From Roseibium porphyridii (lineage in GTDB: Bacteria; Pseudomonadota; Alphaproteobacteria; Rhizobiales; Stappiaceae): DNA of 64,000 bases. A model generated the notes under the pieces. The model saw nothing but the letters and a program-made list of their open reading frames with translations. It was not told the DNA's origin and did not search any database. Below, in pieces: positions 34,012 through 42,590 of the stretch (position 1 is the first letter of the stretch; the number at the start of each line of letters is the position of its first letter). The position numbers and the translations under genes are program-made. The stretch covers positions 600,001 through 664,000 of the forward strand of contig NZ_CP120863.1 in assembly GCF_026191725.2 (NCBI RefSeq). The letters are read 5' to 3'.

Positions 34012-34917
34012 GTGACCTTTGACTTGAAGCAGCATCTGACAGCACAGGCTGGACGCATAGAGACTGTTCTGGAGCGCATTTTGGGCAGCGCTGCCCTTGA
34101 TGCCGAGACCACGCGGCCACCACGCCTGCTGGCCGCAATGCGTCATGGTGCCCTGAACGGTGGCAAGCGTTTGCGTCCCATTCTTGTCCTGGAAGCGGCC
34201 AACCTGTTCGGTCGCTCGGATCAGGGCGTTCTGGAGGCGGCCTGCGCATTGGAGCTTGTTCATTGCTATTCGCTCGTCCACGATGATCTTCCAGCCATGG
34301 ATGATGATGACCTGCGCCGTGGGCAGCCAACGGTGCACAAGGCATTTGACGAAGCCGCTGCTATTCTTGCAGGCGATGCGCTGCTGACCCTGGCGTTTGA
34401 CGTTATTGCAGGAGAAGCTGTTCACGCAGATCCTTCCGTACGCCTGAGACTTTCACGTGGCCTTGCAAGGGCTTCAGGTGTCGGCGGCATGGCGGGCGGT
34501 CAGATGATCGATCTTGAATCTGAACATCTGGATCGAAGTGAGGCCGACATCCGGCAGCTGCAATCCATGAAAACCGGAGCCTTGCTACGCTACGCTTGTT
34601 GGGCGGGTGCGGTACTTGCCGATGCAGACGAAAGTGATCTGCACTGCCTTACCCGTTTTGGAGAAGTCACAGGTCTCGCCTTTCAGCTGGCAGATGATCT
34701 CCTGGATGTCGAAGCGAGTGCGGAAACCATGGGAAAGGCTACAGGCAAGGATGCTGAAGCCGGAAAGGCCACACTTGTCGGCCTTTGGGGTATCGACAAG
34801 ACCAGGGACGAACTGGCCCGGCTCTCTAAAGACGCCGAAACACTGCTTGAACCTTACGGCGAGCGAGCTCGTGTGCTGACCGCGCTAGCGGACTACATCG
34901 TCAAACGTTCGAACTGA
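34012..34917 (+). CDS. ispA: Polyprenyl synthetase (farnesyl diphosphate synthase-like)
   Basis: This 301-residue all-helical prenyltransferase condenses isopentenyl diphosphate with allylic diphosphates. The first aspartate-rich motif DDLPAMDDDDLRRGQPT lies near residues 90-106, with the two-residue insertion of bacterial short-chain type enzymes, and the second motif FQLADDLLDVE lies near residue 224-234. These features fit FPP synthase, although GGPP synthase remains possible. The start is GTG (34012) with GGAG seven bases before. It converges on the prephenate dehydrogenase gene. The usual partners xseB and dxs are not next to it. Confidence 0.88.
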   Translation: MTFDLKQHLTAQAGRIETVLERILGSAALDAETTRPPRLLAAMRHGALNGGKRLRPILVLEAANLFGRSDQGVLEAACALELVHCYSLVHDDLPAMDDDDLRRGQPTVHKAFDEAAAILAGDALLTLAFDVIAGEAVHADPSVRLRLSRGLARASGVGGMAGGQMIDLESEHLDRSEADIRQLQSMKTGALLRYACWAGAVLADADESDLHCLTRFGEVTGLAFQLADDLLDVEASAETMGKATGKDAEAGKATLVGLWGIDKTRDELARLSKDAETLLEPYGERARVLTALADYIVKRSN

Positions 34918-34927
34918 TGCGGATCTT

Positions 34928-35866
34928 TCAATCGTCCTGACGCGTGTCCGCTGCATGACGGCCAAAGTCCGGTTCGTCGGTTTCCTGTCCGGCTTCGATG
35001 ATGGAGCGCCGGATGCCGCGTGTGCGTGTAAACAGGTCAAAGAGCATGTCCCCGTCACCCCAGCGGATGGCGCGCTGCATGGCAGAAAGATCTTCTGAGA
35101 AACGCGACAGCATCTCCAGAATCGCTTCCTTGTTGTTCAGGCACACGTCGCGCCACATGGTCGGGTCCGAGGCGGCCAGACGCGTAAAATCGCGAAAACC
35201 GGACGCGGAATACTTGATTACCTGAGACTTTGTGACCGTTTCCAGGTCATCGGCAGTGCCGACAATATTGTAAGCGATCAGATGCGGCAGATGTGAAACG
35301 ATCGCCAACACCAGATCGTGGTGTTTTGGATCCATGAGGTCGACGTTTGAGCCACACTCTTGCCAGAAAGCCGACAGCTTTTCCAAAGCGGCCTGATCCG
35401 TACCCTTGGGCGGCGTCAGGATGCACCAACGTTGATCGAAGAGGGTCGGGAAACCTGCGTCGGGACCGGATTGTTCAGTGCCCGCAATCGGATGGCCCGG
35501 GATGAAATGCACACCCTTGGGAACGTGTGGGCTCACCTGATCCACAACAGACTGCTTGGTGGAGCCGACATCGGTCAAAATAGCACCGGCCTTGAGCACG
35601 GGCGAAATCCACTTGGCAACTGCTTCGTTGGCACCAACGGGAACACACAAGATCACGAGATCAGCGCCGTCAACGGCTTGCGCGGCATCGACCGAATAAA
35701 AGTCGCCGAGCTCCAACTCTTCCGCCCGCTGCAATGTGGCAGGGGAGCGAGTGGAAATCGCGATTTCCTTGACCAGGCCACGTTGCCGTGCGGTCTGTGC
35801 GATCGACGACCCGATCAGGCCTATGCCGATCAGGGCCATGCGCTCAAAAAGGGGGGCGCCAGTCAT
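34928..35866 (-). CDS. tyrC: Prephenate/arogenate dehydrogenase family protein
   Basis: This 312-residue TyrA-type dehydrogenase oxidatively decarboxylates prephenate or arogenate in tyrosine synthesis. The Rossmann loop is ALIGIGLIGSSIAQ (residues 11-24); the conserved DVGSTKQSVVDQV and FIPGHPIAGTEQSGPDAG follow, with the catalytic histidine in GHPIAGTE. No ACT domain is fused. It is the third gene of a minus-strand unit behind a chorismate mutase and a HisC-type aminotransferase, exactly the steps of phenylalanine and tyrosine synthesis. The substrate preference cannot be read from sequence. Confidence 0.9.
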   Translation of the reverse strand: MTGAPLFERMALIGIGLIGSSIAQTARQRGLVKEIAISTRSPATLQRAEELELGDFYSVDAAQAVDGADLVILCVPVGANEAVAKWISPVLKAGAILTDVGSTKQSVVDQVSPHVPKGVHFIPGHPIAGTEQSGPDAGFPTLFDQRWCILTPPKGTDQAALEKLSAFWQECGSNVDLMDPKHHDLVLAIVSHLPHLIAYNIVGTADDLETVTKSQVIKYSASGFRDFTRLAASDPTMWRDVCLNNKEAILEMLSRFSEDLSAMQRAIRWGDGDMLFDLFTRTRGIRRSIIEAGQETDEPDFGRHAADTRQDD

Positions 35867-35890
35867 CGGGAGTTGTCTGCTTTCTGTCTG

Positions 35891-37015
35891 TCAGCGGTTT
35901 GTCAGGAAATCCCTGAGATGGGCCACAACTGTGCGGTTGGCTTCTTCTGAACCGATTGTCATGCGGATCGCGTTGGGAAGGCCGTAATTCCCGACCATGC
36001 GCAGGACACAGCCACGCTCCAGCAAATAGGCGTCTGCGTCCTTGGCGCGCTGGCCGTCCTGATCGGGGAAATGAACCAGTACGAAATTGCCGACGCTGGG
36101 TGTTACCTTGAGTCCGATTTCTTCCAGCTCATTGGTGACCCAAGGAAGCCATTTCTCGTTGTGGTCAACAGACTTGGCGACAAAATCCCGATCTCTGACG
36201 GCAGCAATGCCCGCCGCAATCGCAACACCGGACATGTTGAAGGGGCCGCGGATCCGGTTCAGGGCATCAATGATATGAGCCGGGCCGAAGCCCCATCCGA
36301 CACGCAGGTTTGCAAGGCCGTAGATCTTGGAAAAGGTCCGGGTCATGAAAACATTTTCAGAGGTTGCGGCCAGTTCAATGCCGCTCTCGTAGTCATTGCG
36401 CCGAACATATTCGCCGTAGGCCGCATCCAGCACCAGAAGCACGTGAGCAGGCAGGCTCTCATGCAGCCGTTTGACTTCCTCATAGGGCAGATATGTTCCT
36501 GTCGGATTGTTGGGATTGGCTATGAAGACCATTTTGGTCCTGTCGGTCACCCGTTCCAGGATCGCATCGACATCCGTTGAAAGGTCGGTCTCCGGCGCAA
36601 CGACCGGTGTGGCGCCAGCGGCGCGGATGGCAATATCATAAACCAGAAACCCGTGCTCGGAATAAATCGCCTCGTCACCGGGAGCAAGATATGCATTTGC
36701 CAGCATGCTCAACACTTCGTCCGAGCCGGCGCCGCAAATGATCCTGTCAGGATTGAGCCCGTAGATATCGCCAATGGCTTCCCGCAGTTCGGTTGCCGCG
36801 CCATCCGGATAAAGCTCCAGATTCCGGATCACATGATCAACCGCCGGGCTGACCGTTGCGCTGGTGCCAAGTGGCGTTTCATTGGAAGAAAGCTTGTGAA
36901 CGGTCTTGCCGTGGCTGCCTTTGGATTTGCCCGGGACGTAGGCTGCAATGTCCAACACGCCGGCTTTCGGCTGCGGACGGTTTCCGGCTTCGTTCACTTT
37001 GCTCATCTCGTTCAT
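35891..37015 (-). CDS. hisC: Histidinol-phosphate / aromatic aminotransferase
   Basis: This 374-residue class I/II PLP-dependent aminotransferase of the HisC type has the [10 protein letters not shown] opening, [17 protein letters not shown], the [14 protein letters not shown] block, and [17 protein letters not shown], which contains the PLP lysine near residue 225. Lying between a chorismate mutase gene and a prephenate dehydrogenase gene, it probably transaminates aromatic keto acids, possibly as well as histidinol phosphate. The start at 37015 has GGGAG eight bases upstream; an ATG three codons later is also possible. Confidence 0.9.
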   Translation of the reverse strand: MNEMSKVNEAGNRPQPKAGVLDIAAYVPGKSKGSHGKTVHKLSSNETPLGTSATVSPAVDHVIRNLELYPDGAATELREAIGDIYGLNPDRIICGAGSDEVLSMLANAYLAPGDEAIYSEHGFLVYDIAIRAAGATPVVAPETDLSTDVDAILERVTDRTKMVFIANPNNPTGTYLPYEEVKRLHESLPAHVLLVLDAAYGEYVRRNDYESGIELAATSENVFMTRTFSKIYGLANLRVGWGFGPAHIIDALNRIRGPFNMSGVAIAAGIAAVRDRDFVAKSVDHNEKWLPWVTNELEEIGLKVTPSVGNFVLVHFPDQDGQRAKDADAYLLERGCVLRMVGNYGLPNAIRMTIGSEEANRTVVAHLRDFLTNR

Positions 37016-37046
37016 TCCTGAGGCTCCCTGTCCCCGGCTTCAGTGT

Positions 37047-37901
37047 TTATTCCGGTCCAAATGCTTCGTCTGCGTCGCCATCACCGTCAATTGGTGCAGC
37101 GTATCCGCCGACATGTCTCAATATGTCAGGTGCCGCCCCGGCTGCAGCGCAGGATTCCAGGACGTCTTCCTCCGACAATTCACCCGAAATGGCAATCAGG
37201 GCATCGACCCCGCTTGCGGATCGGAAGAAGCTGAGGACTTCAATGCCCTGGTCCATCAGTTTACCGGGCAGGAGATCGGACCAGCGAGCGTCATAAACCG
37301 CCACATCCGTGTTGTCGACCAGGCCGTCAGCCCGGGACAGTACAAGCGCAGGTAAATCGGCGGGCCTATCTTCCAGAACCACGAAAGGAAGTCTGGATCG
37401 AACCTGTGCACCGGTTTCGCTCAGGCCGCGCCACCAGGGCAGTTCGGCCCGATCGTTCAAGGCTATGAGACCAAGATCGCTTCGGGATGCGGCAACAGCG
37501 CCGACCACATCCGCAGCATCGCCTCCAGGGACCAGCTCAGCGGAGAAGCCAAAATAGAAACGCGCCAGATCCAGCATCTCGATCAACTCTGCGCCGCCGT
37601 CCAGATGAATGGCGGTGCCTTCTTTCAGACCGGTGCAGGCACAGATGATGTCCCGCCAGAAGTGCTCAACTGTTGCCAGCGGCAATTCACCTTTGTGGCG
37701 CTCCACCAGCTGACGCATCAGATCCGCGTCCCGCTCCGGCGAAAACACCGTTCTGGTTTCTCCCGAGGCAGGAGTGGCCGAGTTGACTTCGGCTTCTGCC
37801 TGAGCGCGCTCCATCAGCGCATCGTGGATGCGGGCATCGATATCATCGATACGCTTGCGCAAATCCGCCAGCGACAATCCGCTATCCGGTAGTTGAGACA
37901 T
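37047..37901 (-). CDS. Chorismate mutase with a C-terminal prephenate-dehydratase-like region
   Basis: The N-terminal third (about residues 8-100) is an AroQ-type chorismate mutase: LADLRKRIDDIDARIHDALMERAQ, then VFSPERDADLMRQLVERHKG and VEHFWRDIICA. The remaining 190 residues lack a clear enzyme but look like a decayed prephenate dehydratase plus ACT-like tail: a two-lobe alpha/beta segment, SRLPFVVLEDRP at the place of HRFLVL, and ALIAISGELSEEDVL towards the end. The T-R-F catalytic motif of active dehydratase is not visible. I use the ATG at 37901 (GGAG upstream). It heads the aromatic unit with HisC-like and TyrC-like genes. The C-terminal assignment is inference. Confidence 0.78.
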   Translation of the reverse strand: MSQLPDSGLSLADLRKRIDDIDARIHDALMERAQAEAEVNSATPASGETRTVFSPERDADLMRQLVERHKGELPLATVEHFWRDIICACTGLKEGTAIHLDGGAELIEMLDLARFYFGFSAELVPGGDAADVVGAVAASRSDLGLIALNDRAELPWWRGLSETGAQVRSRLPFVVLEDRPADLPALVLSRADGLVDNTDVAVYDARWSDLLPGKLMDQGIEVLSFFRSASGVDALIAISGELSEEDVLESCAAAGAAPDILRHVGGYAAPIDGDGDADEAFGPE

Positions 37902-37976
37902 TGAAGGCTCCGCCTTATTCAAGGGTCAGCGGCGCATAGTCATAGGCATGTGATCGGTCAAACGCAAAAGAAAACA

Positions 37977-38005
37977 TTGACTCTCAAAGCTTCACGCGGC
38001 TAGGT
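37977..38005 (+). promoter_or_regulatory. Candidate metX promoter
   Basis: TTGACT at 37977-37982, a 17-bp spacer and CTAGGT at 38000-38005 give a leader of about 120 nt that can fold into small hairpins, including GCCGCC-TAT-GGCGGC and GGTCC/GGACC. No known riboswitch consensus was recognised in it. Confidence 0.45.
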
Positions 38006-38131
38006 CGCCAGTCTGACTGATGTCAGGCCGCCTATGGCGGCGGCAATCAGGGAGCGGGTTCAGCGGGCCCCAAATCGCTGCAATCAGGTCCTAATTCAAT
38101 TCGGACCGATATCAACACGCCGAACCGAGCC

Positions 38132-39334
38132 ATGTCCGCCGATACACCCAGTCCAGAAACATCAGAAGACGTCAAGGCAAACGAGGCCATCGCCCCTTCA
38201 AGCAAGCTCGCGCATTTTCCTGCAGATGAGCCGTTGGAGCTGGATTCGGGTGTCAAACTTGGGCCATGGCAAATTGCCTATGAGACCTATGGCGAGCTGA
38301 ACGCCGACAAATCCAACGCGATTGTGATCTGTCACGCGCTGACGGGTGATCAATATGTGGCGTCTACCAATCCTGTGACCGGTAAGCCTGGCTGGTGGGA
38401 GCTGATGGTCGGTCCCGGCAGGCCGGTCGACACCGATCATTACTTCGTTATTTGCGCCAATGTTCTTGGCGGCTGCCTTGGAACCACCGGCCCTGCAACC
38501 ATGAACCCTCAAACCGGTGTGCCTTATGGGTTGGATCTCCCCGTGATCACCATTCGCGACATGGTTCGTGCGCAGGCACGGCTGGTTGACTATTTGGGCA
38601 TCGACACGCTTTTTGCAGTCATGGGTGGTTCCATGGGTGGAATGCAGGTTCTGCAGTGGGCTGTCAGTTATCCTGAACGGGTGTTTGCGGCGGTTCCGAT
38701 CGCGGCCGCTGCGCGCCACACTTCGCAGAATATCGCGTTTCACGAGGTTGGCAGGCAGGCAATCATGGCTGATCCCAACTGGCGGCAGGGCACCTACATC
38801 CAGGAAGGGGTTCGTCCAACGAAAGGTCTTGCGGTCGCGCGCATGGCGGCTCATGTCACCTATATGTCGGATGAGTCGCTTCATCAGAAGTTCGGCAGGA
38901 ACCTGCAAGACAGAGACAATCTGACGTTCGGTTTTGATGCGGATTTTCAAATCGAGAGCTACCTGCGCCACCAGGGCATGACATTTGTCGATCGGTTTGA
39001 TGCCAATTCCTATCTCTATGTCACGCGTGCCATGGATTATTTTGACCTGGCAGACCAGTTCGACGGGGCATTGCCGCTGGCATTTGCGGGGACGAACACG
39101 CGTTTTTGCGTGATGTCATTCACGTCCGACTGGTTGTTTCCAACTTCAGAAAGCCGGCAAGTCGTGAAGGCCTTGAATGCGGCTGCGGCAAACGTGTCCT
39201 TTGTCGAAATTGAGAGCGATCGCGGTCACGATTCTTTCCTTTTGGATGTGCCGGAGATGTTCGAAACCATTCGGGGTTTCCTGACCGGTGCCGCTCGGGC
39301 GCGTGGTGTGCCCGCACCTGGCGGGGAGGCCTAA
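38132..39334 (+). CDS. metX: Homoserine O-acetyltransferase
   Basis: This 400-residue alpha/beta hydrolase transfers acetyl (or succinyl) from CoA to homoserine for methionine synthesis. The nucleophile elbow is [14 protein letters not shown] near residue 165, the oxyanion and substrate blocks [14 protein letters not shown] and [16 protein letters not shown] are family-typical, and the acid and histidine occur in FTSDWLFP and DRGHDSFLL near the end. The ATG has only a weak upstream site. metW follows three bases later. Methanethiol from DMSP demethylation could also enter methionine through its product, O-acetylhomoserine; that link is inference. Confidence 0.95.
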   Translation: MSADTPSPETSEDVKANEAIAPSSKLAHFPADEPLELDSGVKLGPWQIAYETYGELNADKSNAIVICHALTGDQYVASTNPVTGKPGWWELMVGPGRPVDTDHYFVICANVLGGCLGTTGPATMNPQTGVPYGLDLPVITIRDMVRAQARLVDYLGIDTLFAVMGGSMGGMQVLQWAVSYPERVFAAVPIAAAARHTSQNIAFHEVGRQAIMADPNWRQGTYIQEGVRPTKGLAVARMAAHVTYMSDESLHQKFGRNLQDRDNLTFGFDADFQIESYLRHQGMTFVDRFDANSYLYVTRAMDYFDLADQFDGALPLAFAGTNTRFCVMSFTSDWLFPTSESRQVVKALNAAAANVSFVEIESDRGHDSFLLDVPEMFETIRGFLTGAARARGVPAPGGEA

Positions 39335-39337
39335 ACT

Positions 39338-39970
39338 GTGAACCTTGCCCCCAGACAATCCCGGCCCGGCGAAGTGCGCGGCGATCACAAGGTGGTTGCC
39401 TCGCTGGTGCCTGAAGGCGCGCGTGTTCTGGACATCGGTTCGGAAGACGGAGCTCTGCTCGATCTGCTTGCCCGCGAGCGTCGGATCGATGGTCGTGGCA
39501 TCGAACTGTCGCAGGCTGGTGTGAACCGGTGCGTTGCACGCGGCCTTTCCGTCATACAAGGTGATGCGGACAAGGATCTGTCCGATTATCCGGACCGGGC
39601 GTTTGATGTCGTTATTCTCAGCCAAACGCTGCAGGCGACGCGTGAACCGAAAGAGGTGATGAGCGAACTGCTGCGGATCGGCAAGCGGGTGATTGTGTCG
39701 ATCCCGAATTTTGCCCATTGGCGCAACCGCATGCAGCTTCTCTTCCGCGGCCGTATGCCGGTGACGAAATATCTGCCCTATGAGTGGTACGACACGCCGA
39801 ACATTCATTTCTGTTCCCTGCGTGACTTTGTCGAGTTGTGCCATGAGCTTGACGCCGAAGTCGTCAAGGCCGTTGCGTTGAGCGCTCACGGCAACGAAAT
39901 TCCGGTGAATGCACCTTGGTGGGTCTGGAACATTGTGGCCGAACAGGCGGTATTTCTGCTGAAACGGTAA
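39338..39970 (+). CDS. metW: Methionine biosynthesis protein MetW
   Basis: This 210-residue methyltransferase-like protein is regularly encoded with metX and is needed for full MetX activity in several bacteria. VASLVPEGARVLDIGSEDGALLDLL is the SAM-binding segment, DVVILSQTLQATREPKEVM follows, and the MetW-typical RMPVTKYLPYEWYDTPNIHFCSLRDF is clear. It starts with GTG (39338) three bases after metX, so expression is coupled. Confidence 0.95.
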   Translation: MNLAPRQSRPGEVRGDHKVVASLVPEGARVLDIGSEDGALLDLLARERRIDGRGIELSQAGVNRCVARGLSVIQGDADKDLSDYPDRAFDVVILSQTLQATREPKEVMSELLRIGKRVIVSIPNFAHWRNRMQLLFRGRMPVTKYLPYEWYDTPNIHFCSLRDFVELCHELDAEVVKAVALSAHGNEIPVNAPWWVWNIVAEQAVFLLKR

Positions 39971-39981
39971 AGAATATTGCT

Positions 39982-40776
39982 TCAGCTCAAAGGTTCATAA
40001 CGCGAACGAGCGTATCTCGGATGTGTGGCCCGAACCGGCTTCAGTCCCGTTGCGACACCTTCGGGTATGAAGACGGGACGCAGAACGCGCAGGCGGCTGC
40101 GTTTGCCGTCGGCGGGCAGACTTTGAAACACCAGTTTTTCCGCTTCCATAACAAGGACACCACCGAATGCGGGCAGGATGCGGCGTCCAATCCCTTCCCA
40201 GGTTCGTGCCGCTCGCAGGATTGCTCGTGCCTTTGTAGGGGGCATGAACAAGGCTTCCGTGTCGTCCAGAACGTTGAACTGGCAGCTTTTCATCAGATCC
40301 TTTAGCTGGCGGCCGGAATAAGGCCTGCCATATCCGAACGGGGAAAGCTCCGACTGAGCCCACAGGCCGCGCCGATTGGGCACCACAATGATCAGCCGGC
40401 CGCCGGGGGCGAGTACCCGCCAGGCTTCTTTAAGGACAGCCGCCGGATCCGAGCAATGGTCCAGAGCATGGACAAGCATGATCCTGTCAAAGGAAAGATC
40501 GGGAAAGGGCAAGATTGCGTCTTCTACCAGCGTACAAGATCCCGCGCGTTCGCGTGGCCAGGGTACGGCCCCCTGTGGGGCAGGCATTGCGGCGATCGCA
40601 CGCTCGGCGGAGTCCAGGTACGGACGCATGAAAGGACCCGCATAGCCAATGCCCAGCAGACTTTGTCCAGACAGGTCCGGCCACATCTTGCGGATCGGCG
40701 CACCGATCAGGCTTCGAAGCAACCTGCCGAGCGGTAGATCGTAAAAGGCGCGCAAATGAACGACGTCTAGATACAT
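39982..40776 (-). CDS. Class I SAM-dependent methyltransferase
   Basis: This protein of about 264 residues has a methyltransferase type 11 fold: a SAM segment SLLGIGYAGPFM, the FPDLSFDRIMLVHALDH motif, and EAWRVLAPGGRLIIVVPNRRGLW. Its C-terminal half is basic (LPADGKRSRLRVLRPVF). I choose the ATG at 40776 because the residues upstream up to 40887 lack methyltransferase features; the ribosome site AGG is only four bases away, so the start is uncertain. It converges on metW and is divergent from the glyoxalase II gene. In Hyphomicrobiales a methyltransferase beside gloB is common; its substrate is unknown. Confidence 0.83.
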   Translation of the reverse strand: MYLDVVHLRAFYDLPLGRLLRSLIGAPIRKMWPDLSGQSLLGIGYAGPFMRPYLDSAERAIAAMPAPQGAVPWPRERAGSCTLVEDAILPFPDLSFDRIMLVHALDHCSDPAAVLKEAWRVLAPGGRLIIVVPNRRGLWAQSELSPFGYGRPYSGRQLKDLMKSCQFNVLDDTEALFMPPTKARAILRAARTWEGIGRRILPAFGGVLVMEAEKLVFQSLPADGKRSRLRVLRPVFIPEGVATGLKPVRATHPRYARSRYEPLS

Positions 40777-40927
40777 GCAGCCTGGCTCTGTGAACGCGGG
40801 GTTCGTCCTCTTGACGCCGCGATTGAACATGGAACCGCAGTCCAGCGCAAGATCTCTTGCCTTGCTCTTGTTCCGGCACTTTGCCACTCTGCGTTTTGAC
40901 AGACCTGCCCATCAACGGAGCTCCTCT

Positions 40928-41710
40928 ATGGCATTGAGTGACACGACTGAAATCCGCCAGTTTTCCTGCCTTGACGACAATTTCGGCGTTCTCATTCATG
41001 ATTCTGAGAGCGGGACGACCGTCGCGTTCGATGTGCCGGATTCGGGAGCCTATGAAGAGGTGCTTGAGACCACGGGCTGGAAACTGACGCATATTCTGAT
41101 CACCCACCATCACTGGGACCACGTCCAGGGCCTTGGTGAATTGAAAGAGAAAACCGGGGCGACCGTGATCGGTCCGGAACGATCGCGCCAGAAGATTGCC
41201 GAACTGGACCGGACTGTTGAAGACGGAGATGGCGTTTTGTGCGGTCCTTATGAGGTCAGAGCCATATCGACACCCGGGCACACACTGGACCAGATATCCT
41301 GGCATATCGCTTCAATCGGAGTTGCCCACACGGGGGACACGCTGTTCTCGCTTGGTTGCGGCCGCGTCTTTGAGGGCGACAAGGAAATGATGTGGTCTTC
41401 GCTTGCCAAGCTCATGCAGAAATTACCCGATGATACCGTGATTTATTGCGGTCACGAATATACCGAAGCAAACGCCCGCTTTGCTCTTACCATCGAACCG
41501 GGCAATGCCGATCTGAAAGCGCGTGCCGAAGAAGTTGCCGGGCTTCGCGCCAGAAGCGAACCGACATTGCCGACAACAATGCGGCTTGAAAAGGCAACCA
41601 ATCCGTTTTTGCGGGCCGGAGAGGCTTCAGTTGCAGCCGCGCTTGGAATGGAAGGTAAGCCGGCTGTCGAGGTCTTTACCGAGATCCGGACACGTAAGGA
41701 CAACGCCTGA
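40928..41710 (+). CDS. gloB: Hydroxyacylglutathione hydrolase (glyoxalase II)
   Basis: This 260-residue metallo-beta-lactamase-fold enzyme hydrolyses S-lactoylglutathione to lactate and glutathione. The metal motif THHHWDH lies near residues 58-64, GHTLDQISWH and AHTGDTLFSLGCGRVFEG supply further ligands, and YCGHEYTEANARFA is the GloB-specific C-terminal motif. The ATG at 40928 has GGAG seven bases before it; the frame continues 51 codons upstream without family similarity, so the shorter start is preferred. Confidence 0.94.
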   Translation: MALSDTTEIRQFSCLDDNFGVLIHDSESGTTVAFDVPDSGAYEEVLETTGWKLTHILITHHHWDHVQGLGELKEKTGATVIGPERSRQKIAELDRTVEDGDGVLCGPYEVRAISTPGHTLDQISWHIASIGVAHTGDTLFSLGCGRVFEGDKEMMWSSLAKLMQKLPDDTVIYCGHEYTEANARFALTIEPGNADLKARAEEVAGLRARSEPTLPTTMRLEKATNPFLRAGEASVAAALGMEGKPAVEVFTEIRTRKDNA

Positions 41711-41847
41711 TCAGTCTTGAGAGGGCGCTATCAGCTTGGCAACAATTCCTGATTGTTTTCTCTGGAAGCTTTTCTGTCGTTCGGACTTAAAACAAATGGG
41801 ATCTGTCCCCATATGCACGAGATCGTGATCTGTGAAGGGGCAGTTCC

Positions 41848-42063
41848 ATGACACCTGCGAGTAGCAAAAACCATTTGAGCCGAACCGCTGAACAACGCGC
41901 CAAGGATGTGGTTCATCGGATCGTCAATCAGGCGGAGGCCATTCCCATGCACCAAGGCGGCGGGCACCGGCTGGACATGCAAGTTCTATACGAGGAAGTC
42001 GTTGCGGCGCTTCGAGAAACCATAGACGATATCGCCTTCTGTTCGGATACCGGCCAGTCCTGA
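41848..42063 (+). CDS. Small hypothetical protein, 71 residues
   Basis: I do not recognise a family. The protein is predicted helical, charged and soluble, with a central HQGGGHRLDMQVLYEEVVAALRET segment. It follows gloB after 137 bp and precedes the DUF985 cupin by 47 bp, with an upstream GAAGGGG that could serve as ribosome site. Codon use is like the neighbours and the frame is uninterrupted. No membrane span, signal or cysteine motif is seen. It may be real but is supported only by these weak signs. Confidence 0.5.
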   Translation: MTPASSKNHLSRTAEQRAKDVVHRIVNQAEAIPMHQGGGHRLDMQVLYEEVVAALRETIDDIAFCSDTGQS

Positions 42064-42110
42064 ATCGTTGGCAGTGTCATCCAACCCGGCATTCAATTTG
42101 CGGAATTCAG

Positions 42111-42554
42111 ATGAGCATTTCTCCGAACCTGACGGCTGACGATGTTGTCAATCTTTTGAAAATGCAGCCGCATCCAGAAGGCGGGTTTTATGTCGAAACC
42201 TTTCGGGATGATGTCACTGATGCGGCAGGACGGGCTGCGTCGACACTCATCTATTTCCTGTTGCCGGACGGCATTTTGTCGCGCTGGCACAAGGTCGATG
42301 CGGTGGAAACCTGGCACTGGTATGCGGGCGCACCACTTGAGCTGTCCATCAGTCCGGATGGAGCACGCAAAGTCGTCCTGACGCTCGGCAACGATCTCGC
42401 CGCTGGTCAACGGCCGCAAGGAATCGTACCCCGTGACGGGTGGCAGCAGGCACAGTCACTTGGCAGCTGGACGTTGGTTGGCTGTACTGTTGCACCCGGC
42501 TTTCAGTTCGAAGGCTTTGAAATGGCTCCGGAAGGGTGGCAGCCTGGAAGCTGA
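42111..42554 (+). CDS. DUF985 cupin-domain protein
   Basis: This 147-residue single-domain cupin of the DUF985 group opens with KMQPHPEGGFYVETFRDD and contains FLLPDGILSRWHKVDAVETWHWYAGAPLEL, the two-histidine cupin motif in which the HKVDAVETWHWY part places likely metal ligands, then PGFQFEGFEMAPEGW at the end. Related proteins bind sugars or metals; no activity is established. It converges on the ROK regulator gene 36 bases away. Confidence 0.88.
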   Translation: MSISPNLTADDVVNLLKMQPHPEGGFYVETFRDDVTDAAGRAASTLIYFLLPDGILSRWHKVDAVETWHWYAGAPLELSISPDGARKVVLTLGNDLAAGQRPQGIVPRDGWQQAQSLGSWTLVGCTVAPGFQFEGFEMAPEGWQPGS

Positions 42555-42590
42555 TTGGATCAAAGCTTCTTGCTATTCAAGATCGCTTCC

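Noticed and set aside
37923..38131. SAM-II riboswitch ahead of metX
   Set aside because: SAM-II elements are common before metX/metA in alphaproteobacteria, so I looked for the conserved pseudoknot bases. The leader has small hairpins but not the consensus, so none is called. A covariance-model search would settle it.
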